Assembly: GCA_023426935.1 (NCBI GenBank)
Contig: JAEZBR010000059.1
Location: forward strand, 1-17,746
Length of the DNA stretch: 17,746 nt
Direction: 5' to 3'
Source of the DNA: Bacillota bacterium
Lineage (GTDB): Bacteria; Bacillota_I; Bacilli_A; Erysipelotrichales; Erysipelotrichaceae
This document shows positions 1 through 5,484 of the stretch, piece by piece; position 1 is the first letter of the stretch; every line of letters begins with the position of its first letter. Made by a program: the position numbers and the translations under genes. Under the pieces are notes generated by a model, which ran no database searches, was not told where the DNA came from, and saw only the letters and a program-made list of their open reading frames with translations.

Positions 1-68
1 TCAAAGATAGACTGCAAAGATGTTTTCATAATGCTTGTCTGTACACTATTCACAATTTCAAAGAACAT
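1..68 (-). other. Possible 5' end of the T-box-controlled gene (uncertain)
   Basis: An open frame begins with ATG at 68-66 on the minus strand and runs off the left edge, reading MFFEIVNSVQTSIMKTSLQ. It lies about 65 bases beyond the T-box terminator, where the regulated gene would be expected. No convincing ribosome binding site precedes it, and 22 codons are too few to recognise a family. Other in-frame starts (ATG at 29-27) are no better. It may be the real start, a chance frame, or part of a decayed gene. Confidence 0.2.
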
Positions 69-131
69 GAACTCAAATGTTTACATTTTCAGACTTTTTC
101 ATCAAAACTACTTGAATTCCTGATAGTCAAA

Positions 132-334
132 TCCTCCCACAAAAAAACGCCCTTATCTAAGGACGCAATGTTTACGCGGTACCACCTTAGTTCTCTTTAT
201 GAGCCCTCAAGTATCTAATAACGCCAGATTAGCGAAAGACCCTACGAAGTGAGTTCCTTGATTAACAGTTACTGATTTCCATCCTTCATCAGCTTGCTCT
301 AAACTCTTAATCAGCTACTATTCTTCTGTCTCTG
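132..334 (-). promoter_or_regulatory. T-box riboswitch leader, probably tRNA-Leu responsive (CUC specifier)
   Basis: Read on the minus strand, this leader contains the hallmark T-box sequence AAGGTGGTACCGCG (187-174), followed by a terminator hairpin (about 166-133): CGTCCTTA pairs with TAAGGGCG and a run of seven T follows. The upstream part folds as a Stem I: TGATTAA pairs with TTAATCA, with an AGTA element on the 5' side of the specifier loop and GGAACTCA on the 3' side. That places CTC (253-251) in the specifier position, a leucine codon. The T-box UGGU would pair with an ACCA tRNA end, which fits tRNA-Leu. By family knowledge, uncharged tRNA stabilises the antiterminator and allows transcription to the left. 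The regulated gene is off the window; leucyl-tRNA synthetase or a leucine uptake or synthesis gene are the natural guesses. The T-box call is firm; the specifier is my own fold by eye. Confidence 0.93.
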
Positions 335-339
335 AAGAT

Positions 340-367
340 ATTTTAGCATGATAACCCTTCTTGTCAA
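340..367 (-). promoter_or_regulatory. Sigma70-type promoter of the T-box leader
   Basis: On the minus strand TTGACA (367-362) is followed after 16 bases by TAAAAT (345-340). The predicted start of transcription is near 333, just ahead of Stem I of the T-box leader. Confidence 0.7.
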
Positions 368-469
368 ACGCGAAATTCATCCAATTCCGACCGGTGTAAC
401 TTTTAAAACTTTAAATTATACTGAAAATGTAATAATATTGAGCACGCCATAGAAAGAAGGCCCAAGATT

Positions 470-2125
470 ATGCCAAGAGTCAGTAAGAACCACAAGGAAC
501 AGCAAGATTTACTTTGGGCTTTGATCCGCGATTATAATGCGATTTATTATGTCAATTTAGACAAGGATACTTTTTCGATTCTCTATGCCAACAATGTCGT
601 CAATCAGAATGTTTATAATAAGGATTTTGAAGAAAAAAGTTTCAGTACGCAGATGAAGCTCTTTACCGATCAATATGTCCGCGATGAAGATAAGCAGATG
701 TTACTAGACCTGACGGCATGTTCCTATGTTAATAAACGGCTGCAGAAGGAAAATCACTTTGCTTTCCGCTATCGGGTGAATCCTCGTAACGGTCTAGAAT
801 TCTTTGAAGTAAATATGTCTAAGCCTGATAAACCGTCTAATGGGAATTATGCAATCATGACGGTGAAAAATTGTAATGTCCAAGCAAAGAATGAATTAAA
901 AAATCAGTTGGAAATAGAGAAGCGAAACGAAGAATTAAACATGGCCCTAAAAGCCGCCAAAGAAGCTGAATGTTCTAAGAACGATTTCTTTTCCCGAATG
1001 AGTCATGATTTGCGTACCCCGATGAATGTCATCTTAGGGCTTTCTTATTTATCCGAAACCGAAAATGATTTAACAGTGATGCGGGATAATATGCAGAAGA
1101 TTCAATCAGCAGGTCAATACTTACTCAGCATTATCAATGATTCACTTGATTATCAGAAGATTGATGCGATCGGTTTAAAGTTGGAACCGGAAATTATTTA
1201 TACGAAAGATTTCGTAGAGAGTATCACTGACTTAGCGGTACAAGCAAATAAAAATAAGGACGTTGAGGTTAGATTACAGAATGTAAACGTCAATGAAGAT
1301 GCCTATATCCTAGCCGACCCGATTCGTTTGAAACAGATCTTCGTTAACTTAATCTCCAATGCGATTAAATTTACGCCCACCGGCGGAACCGTACAGATTG
1401 TTATCGAAGTTATAGAACGGGAAGTAGATAAAGTCCATGATCGAATCACGATTTCAGACACAGGTATCGGAATGAGTAAGGAGTTTCTGGAACAGGGAAT
1501 CTTTAAACCGTTTTCCCAGGAACATAATGTGATTACCTCCAGTTATGCCGGAACCGGATTAGGCCTTTCGATTGTCAAGCAGCTGTTGGATCTAATGGGA
1601 GCTACAATCAAGGTGGAGAGTGAATTAGGTGAGGGTTCAACCTTTACGGTCGATATCGATTTTGAGTTAGTACCGGAAATAACTGCGAAACATTTGATTA
1701 AAGCAAAGGAAGATAAAAAACTAGTCACCGCGCCTAAACTTGAAGGGGTAAAGATTCTGTTAGTGGAAGATCACCATCTGAATGCGGAGATTGCCATAAA
1801 ACTATTGGCAAAGATGGGATGCGAAGTTAAATGGGTAGAAAACGGAAAGATTGCGGTTGAAACCTTCTTACAGTCAAAACCGCATGATTACGATTTGATT
1901 CTAATGGATATTCGGATGCCGGTTATGAATGGCTTAGAGGCTGCCAAAGCAATCCGCGAGCTTCACCATGAAGACGCGAAGAAAATTCCGATTATTGCGA
2001 TGACGGCCAATGTGTATGACGATGATATCAAAGCTTCCTTAGCGGCGGGAATGAATGCCCATTTGGCAAAACCTTTCAATCCGCAAGAACTCTATGAATT
2101 GATTGAAAAGTTTACTAAGAAATAA
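470..2125 (+). CDS. Soluble hybrid sensor histidine kinase (PAS-like, HisKA, HATPase, receiver)
   Basis: This protein senses an unknown signal, autophosphorylates on histidine and passes phosphate to its own C-terminal receiver. Residues 13-135 look like a PAS-type sensor (weak), and a helical linker follows at 137-172. The HisKA box FFSRMSHDLRTPMNVILG carries the phospho-acceptor H179. The HATPase domain (about 285-400) has N-box NLISNAIKF (N297), G1 DTGIGM (330-335) and G2 GTGLGLSIV (361-369). The receiver (428-548) has acidic E433/D434, phospho-acceptor D480 in LILMDIRMP, T512 and K534. There is no transmembrane segment or signal peptide, so it is cytosolic. It has no HPt or DNA-binding output domain and no partner regulator gene beside it, so the downstream partner is elsewhere. 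The ATG is preceded by AAAGAAGG with 9-base spacing. Possible weak promoters lie at 410-438. It stands alone and ends in a strong terminator. Confidence 0.93.
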   Translation: MPRVSKNHKEQQDLLWALIRDYNAIYYVNLDKDTFSILYANNVVNQNVYNKDFEEKSFSTQMKLFTDQYVRDEDKQMLLDLTACSYVNKRLQKENHFAFRYRVNPRNGLEFFEVNMSKPDKPSNGNYAIMTVKNCNVQAKNELKNQLEIEKRNEELNMALKAAKEAECSKNDFFSRMSHDLRTPMNVILGLSYLSETENDLTVMRDNMQKIQSAGQYLLSIINDSLDYQKIDAIGLKLEPEIIYTKDFVESITDLAVQANKNKDVEVRLQNVNVNEDAYILADPIRLKQIFVNLISNAIKFTPTGGTVQIVIEVIEREVDKVHDRITISDTGIGMSKEFLEQGIFKPFSQEHNVITSSYAGTGLGLSIVKQLLDLMGATIKVESELGEGSTFTVDIDFELVPEITAKHLIKAKEDKKLVTAPKLEGVKILLVEDHHLNAEIAIKLLAKMGCEVKWVENGKIAVETFLQSKPHDYDLILMDIRMPVMNGLEAAKAIRELHHEDAKKIPIIAMTANVYDDDIKASLAAGMNAHLAKPFNPQELYELIEKFTKK

Positions 2126-2128
2126 GCT

Positions 2129-2160
2129 AAAAAAAGACCTTCGGATGAAGATCTTTTTTT
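2129..2160. terminator. Bidirectional rho-independent terminator
   Basis: A run of A, GACCTTC, the loop GGAT, GAAGATC and a run of T form a stem of about 13 pairs with one mismatch, with T-tracts on both strands. It lies between the stop of the histidine kinase (plus) and the stop of the lipoprotein gene (minus, 2163), so it can end both converging transcripts. Confidence 0.85.
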
Positions 2161-2162
2161 GA

Positions 2163-2840
2163 TTATTTCCGTTTAATGGTGGTTATGACTTCATCGGTAT
2201 TGATATTGGTGAAAGTGAAACCATCTGTAGTCGGTTGGTAAGTATACCAATGTACTTCAAATGCGCCATCCTTATAAACTCGGCCGATATATAGCCGATT
2301 CTGGTCATCGACAATCCATTTTACCCCGGTATCCGCCCAGACATCTTCGTGCCATAATCCGGTACCATCCGCAAACAATTCCCAATAATCATCGTCATAC
2401 TTCCGGAAAGATCCCGTTTGATTCTCACTTGCGTTCCAAATCAAATCTCCTACCAATTCAGTTGGATAGGTTCCTTCACTAGGAAGTTGGGTAGGTACGG
2501 GAATTCCGGGCACATATTCAAAATTAATGCCACCGTCAATTAGAGTCAGTTTTTCTTTGGTTGCTTTAACTTGATAATCCCAAGTTCCGTTGGAATAAGT
2601 TAAGCTTAGTTTCTGATACTGAGGATTGTAACTCCAGGTAAAGTTACTGCGATTTAAATCGTCTGAATTAATAAACATTCCGGTATAATCTTGGTTAAAG
2701 ACATACTTATGTGCCGTTTCGCTGGTCGATTTCCAAGTGCCGACTTCGATTAAATAATCTTCCGTCTTATCTTTACCTGAGCAGCAACCTAGACTTAAGC
2801 ATAATAATAAGGTCAATAAAATCGAAATAAGTTTTTTCAT
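2163..2840 (-). CDS. Predicted lipoprotein with two lipocalin-like repeats, unknown function
   Basis: The N-terminus MKKLISILLTLLLCLSLGCC is a lipoprotein signal: two lysines, a hydrophobic core, then C19 as the likely lipidated cysteine (G at -1; S at -3 is atypical). The mature protein would sit on the outer face of the membrane. I see two similar beta-rich modules. Residues 33-108 begin GTWKSTSETAHKYVFNQDYT and residues 130-222 begin GDLIWNAS; each has a Phe/Tyr-Asn/Asp-Gly-Thr-Gly turn and alternating aromatic strands, as in small lipocalin-like domains of Gram-positive lipoproteins. A Pro-rich linker (111-122) joins them. It overlaps the upstream gene by four bases (ATGA), so the two are co-transcribed and probably translationally coupled. 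The function is not recognised. Confidence 0.8.
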   Translation of the reverse strand: MKKLISILLTLLLCLSLGCCSGKDKTEDYLIEVGTWKSTSETAHKYVFNQDYTGMFINSDDLNRSNFTWSYNPQYQKLSLTYSNGTWDYQVKATKEKLTLIDGGINFEYVPGIPVPTQLPSEGTYPTELVGDLIWNASENQTGSFRKYDDDYWELFADGTGLWHEDVWADTGVKWIVDDQNRLYIGRVYKDGAFEVHWYTYQPTTDGFTFTNINTDEVITTIKRK

Positions 2841-3136
2841 TTTTCCTTTTCCCCTTTAGGTAAACCATACAATGAAATCCATCGTGCTTCTAATTCTTCC
2901 AACAGAACCCTTGACCAACCGTAATCATCTAAAGATTGCGGATAAACCGTCACGATAACCTTATCTGGGACAGAGACCATCGTTATTCTTAAACTTGTCG
3001 AATCTTCCATTAGAACTTCAAATTCACCCTCTGCGCTATTTGACTGTGGTAACTTGCCGGCCAATTTGTCTAAGGTATCATAAAAAAGATTAAGTAAGAC
3101 CGCTTTATCGCAATTGAAATCTTTCGCGTAATTCAT
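2837..3136 (-). CDS. Small conserved-looking cytosolic protein, unknown function
   Basis: This 99-residue protein has no signal peptide or membrane segment. The N-terminal part (1-31) is helical and hydrophobic, the middle (42-70) looks like three beta strands (GEFEVLMED, LRITMVSVP, KVIVTVYPQS), and the C-terminus (74-92) is an amphipathic helix with two Trp. It does not match a family I can name. The ATG is preceded by AAGGAAAAG at suitable spacing. It is first in a two-gene operon with the overlapping lipoprotein gene, so it may act with it. A palindrome between -10 and start codon suggests regulation. Confidence 0.75.
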   Translation of the reverse strand: MNYAKDFNCDKAVLLNLFYDTLDKLAGKLPQSNSAEGEFEVLMEDSTSLRITMVSVPDKVIVTVYPQSLDDYGWSRVLLEELEARWISLYGLPKGEKEK

Positions 3137-3144
3137 ATCTTTTC

Positions 3145-3167
3145 CTTAGTTACCTAAACTAAGTATA
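3145..3167 (-). promoter_or_regulatory. Promoter -10 with overlapping palindromic operator candidate
   Basis: On the minus strand, TATACT (3167-3162) is a good -10 element; the -35 region is weak. It runs directly into a perfect inverted repeat CTTAGTT-TAGGT-AACTAAG (3163-3145), which would cover the transcription start and end just before the ribosome binding site. A repressor bound there would block the two-gene operon. The binding protein is unknown. Confidence 0.5.
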
Positions 3168-3222
3168 GCCAAGGATGAAATCTTTCGTAGTCTAGTTTAA
3201 GTACAGTTTCTTTTGCTCAATA

Positions 3223-3246
3223 TAAAAGGCTGCATTTCTACAGCCT
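3223..3246 (-). terminator. Terminator of the maf-pepC transcript
   Basis: On the minus strand GGCTGT pairs with GCAGCC around the loop AGAAAT, followed by TTTTAT. It starts 7 bases past the pepC stop codon. The stem is short but well placed. Confidence 0.65.
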
Positions 3247-3252
3247 GAAATT

Positions 3253-4587
3253 CTAATCCGCTAACGATCCCATCGGATCCCAAGGTTCTAACATCTTGGG
3301 GTCGGCATTATATTGCGCTAACTGGGAAGCGCTAAGATATTTCTTATTGATTACAACCTGATAAGTATATTCACTGAACCATTTATCCGACATGACATAG
3401 TAACCATCACTGCCGACATCCTTGCCCCAGGAATTCTCGACCCGCCAACGTTCCGGCTGACCTTCGCTATTTAAATTAACGCCTTGCAGAACCATCGCAT
3501 GCGTCATTAAGGATTGACCGTATTCCAATCTCTGACCTTTAGTCATGGGGAAAGTCGTATCGAATAATTCCCCGACCTGATATAACTCCGGATCCATCAG
3601 GCCCTTACGGTTAGAATACTTGCCCACATCCGAACCAAACCAGACCGGAATCCCATCCTTCAACTGTTTAATCGCCAACTCCTTTAAATCTTCAATCGGT
3701 AGATTTAAATAACGTACGCCTTTTCCTTCGGTTACATTTCCTAACAATTTGACGCTGTAACTTTGATGGAAAGGTTTATCCGGCGTCGGAGCATTGATAA
3801 TCGAAATATAATCTTCTAAATCCACCCCGATATATTTAGCGTAGAAACTCTTGGGGGTTAAGTTATCTTCCCGATGGAACTTCTTATCGGTGTCGGTATA
3901 TTCATAAGTGAAACTTTGAGGCGGATTGCCTAAGGCGATCGCTAACATGCGATAGATTACTGCCAACATGCCTTTCTTCAATTCTCTTAATTCACTTAAG
4001 GATTGCCCTTTATCCTTCGCTTGTCTTAAAGTAATCGCATCGCCTCTAAGTTTAGTGGTCAGATAATGATCCAGTAAATTAGTATGGGAGCTACAATAGG
4101 TTTCCGGCATCGCCTCTTTCGGAACTAAGCCATATTTACCGATTAAATCTCTTAACATATCCCATTGTCCGCCATCGCCTAAAGGTGAAGCCAATAAGTA
4201 GTCAAAAACTCTTGAGCCGATTTTCTCCTCGGAAGTCGCAATAATATTCTCATAGAACCAATTCGCTTTTTCTAACTTGTCATAGAATAAAGTATAGTTC
4301 TGCGATAATTCCAGATCCTTGACCTTTAACTTATTGATCATCTGATAACGCAGGAAATTTAAACCCGCAAACATCCAGCAGCGGCCGGAGCTAGCTTGAT
4401 TGGTAATACCCTTTTGATCTAAAAAGATTGAGAACTGCTGACGCTGATCTCTAGCCGTTTGATAATTCGTGCTGGCACTGGCAATACCCATACTCGCGAC
4501 CGCATTCTGGGCCACTAAATTAGCGCGTTGTTTCTCAAAATCTTTTTCAAACTGATTCAATGATTCTAACGTTAAATCTTTTTCCAT
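3253..4587 (-). CDS. pepC: Aminopeptidase C (bleomycin hydrolase family, C1B cysteine peptidase)
   Basis: A cytosolic cysteine aminopeptidase that removes N-terminal residues from peptides, with a papain-type fold usually assembled as a hexamer. The papain triad is visible: C70 in NQASSGRCWMFAGLN with the oxyanion Q64, H363 in SLMTHAMVLQG, and N385 in RVENSWGKDVGSDGYYVMSD. The length of 444 residues is normal for the family. The C-terminal tail, which in this family reaches into the active site and sets exopeptidase activity, ends MLEPWDPMGSLAD; typical PepC ends are similar. There is no signal peptide. The ATG is preceded by AAAGGAG with 6-base spacing. It lies 45 bases after maf on the same strand, and a palindrome with an embedded TATAAT (4602-4616) could give it its own promoter. 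Confidence 0.97.
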   Translation of the reverse strand: MEKDLTLESLNQFEKDFEKQRANLVAQNAVASMGIASASTNYQTARDQRQQFSIFLDQKGITNQASSGRCWMFAGLNFLRYQMINKLKVKDLELSQNYTLFYDKLEKANWFYENIIATSEEKIGSRVFDYLLASPLGDGGQWDMLRDLIGKYGLVPKEAMPETYCSSHTNLLDHYLTTKLRGDAITLRQAKDKGQSLSELRELKKGMLAVIYRMLAIALGNPPQSFTYEYTDTDKKFHREDNLTPKSFYAKYIGVDLEDYISIINAPTPDKPFHQSYSVKLLGNVTEGKGVRYLNLPIEDLKELAIKQLKDGIPVWFGSDVGKYSNRKGLMDPELYQVGELFDTTFPMTKGQRLEYGQSLMTHAMVLQGVNLNSEGQPERWRVENSWGKDVGSDGYYVMSDKWFSEYTYQVVINKKYLSASQLAQYNADPKMLEPWDPMGSLAD

Positions 4588-4601
4588 GTTGTTCTCCTTT
4601 T

Positions 4602-4616
4602 GAAGTATTATACTTC
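4602..4616 (-). promoter_or_regulatory. 15-bp palindrome with embedded TATAAT upstream of pepC
   Basis: GAAGTAT-A-ATACTTC on the minus strand is a perfect inverted repeat that contains a consensus TATAAT -10 element. The -35 region upstream is poor. It lies immediately before the pepC ribosome binding site (4594-4600). It may be an operator over a -10, or a small hairpin in the maf-pepC mRNA. Confidence 0.4.
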
Positions 4617-4632
4617 ACAAATAATTATTAGG

Positions 4633-5193
4633 TTATTTTAAGTTTGAAAGGTAAGTATAAACTTTATTCAGCGGCAGACCGATAACGGTATATACATCTC
4701 CATCGATCTTTTCGATGAAGGCTCCGCCCTTACCTTGTAACGCATAGGCACCAGCCTTATCGTTGGGTTCTTTGGTTAAAAGATAATTGTTTATTTCTTC
4801 ATCGTTTAACGCCATAAACTTAACCTTAGTCACCTCATGCGTAATAAAGGTCTCTTCTTGGGAAATAAAAGCCAGACCGGTAATAACTTCATGCGTCTTA
4901 CCGGATAATAACCTTAACATTCTAAACGCATCTTCATCATTCTTAGGTTTTCCTAAAATCATTCCGTCAATCGTCACAATCGTATCCGAGCCTAGAACTA
5001 AAAAATCCGTATGGGAATCATAAACATCTTGTGCTTTAGCTTTAGCGACTTTCTCAATCGCCTTAGTCAACGGCAGACTAAGATCAATTTCTTCCTCCTT
5101 CGTTGCCGGAATACATTCAAATTCATAGCCCAATAAACTTAACAATTCTTTTCTTCTGGGAGAGGCCGAAGCCAGGATTAGTTTTCTTTTCAT
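4633..5193 (-). CDS. maf: Maf-family nucleoside triphosphate pyrophosphatase (dTTP/UTP type)
   Basis: This enzyme hydrolyses non-canonical or excess nucleoside triphosphates (dTTP/UTP and modified forms in the YhdE branch) to the monophosphate and pyrophosphate. Maf signatures are present: LASASPRRKELL (7-18), GSDTIV with the catalytic-base candidate D70, GKP (81-83), SGKTHEVITG (97-106) and KAGAYALQGKG (146-156). The length of 186 residues is usual. The ATG lacks a Shine-Dalgarno site, and a consensus TATAAT ends only 6 bases upstream (5205-5200), so the mRNA may be leaderless. It is divergent from feoA. Confidence 0.95.
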   Translation of the reverse strand: MKRKLILASASPRRKELLSLLGYEFECIPATKEEEIDLSLPLTKAIEKVAKAKAQDVYDSHTDFLVLGSDTIVTIDGMILGKPKNDEDAFRMLRLLSGKTHEVITGLAFISQEETFITHEVTKVKFMALNDEEINNYLLTKEPNDKAGAYALQGKGGAFIEKIDGDVYTVIGLPLNKVYTYLSNLK

Positions 5194-5199
5194 AGTTCT

Positions 5200-5205
5200 A
5201 TTATA
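5200..5205 (-). promoter_or_regulatory. -10 element of maf, set for a leaderless mRNA
   Basis: TATAAT on the minus strand is followed by AGAACT and then the maf ATG. Start of transcription would fall at or next to the A of the ATG. The -35 region overlaps the feo inverted repeat and is not a good match to consensus. Confidence 0.5.
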
Positions 5206-5209
5206 CCCA

Positions 5210-5227
5210 AGTTAGCCTTGACTAACT
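5210..5227. promoter_or_regulatory. Inverted repeat at the feo promoter, DtxR-family metalloregulator site candidate
   Basis: AGTTAG-CCTTGA-CTAACT is a perfect 6+6 inverted repeat that covers the -35 hexamer of the feo promoter. Its GTTA..CTTGACTAAC layout resembles the TTAACTTGACTTAA core recalled for streptococcal ScaR/SloR/MtsR sites. Metal-loaded repressor here would shut off feoAB, and maybe maf. The resemblance is from memory and by eye. Confidence 0.5.
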
Positions 5228-5245
5228 AGAAATTCCTTTTATAAT
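5218..5245 (+). promoter_or_regulatory. feoAB promoter
   Basis: TTGACT (5218-5223), a 16-base spacer and TATAAT (5240-5245). Start of transcription is expected near 5252, giving a leader of about 10 bases whose GGAGG (5252-5256) is the feoA ribosome binding site. Confidence 0.8.
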
Positions 5246-5262
5246 ATTACCGGAGGCACAAA

Positions 5263-5484
5263 ATGACACTCGACAAGTTAGGTATAGGTAAATCCGCAAA
5301 GATCGTTGCGGTCAACGGATTCGGAGCTTTGAGAAGACGCTTACTGGATATGGGACTTACCCCCGGAACCATCGTCTCGGTCAATAAAGTTGCCCCTATG
5401 GGTGACCCGATCGAGCTAAGGTTGCGAGGGTATCTTTTAACTTTACGGAAGGAAGATGCGGCGGAAATCGAGGTAACAATATGA
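5263..5484 (+). CDS. feoA: FeoA, ferrous iron transport accessory protein
   Basis: A 73-residue SH3-like cytosolic protein that works with FeoB in Fe(II) import. The family pattern is clear: GxxxKI(V)xVNGFGALRRRLLDMGLTPGTIVSVNKVAPMGDP (key residues 8-48), followed by IELRLRGYLLTLRKEDAAEIEV, the typical C-terminal strands. GGAGG lies 6 bases before the ATG. Its stop overlaps the feoB start in ATGA, so translation is coupled. Confidence 0.96.
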   Translation: MTLDKLGIGKSAKIVAVNGFGALRRRLLDMGLTPGTIVSVNKVAPMGDPIELRLRGYLLTLRKEDAAEIEVTI

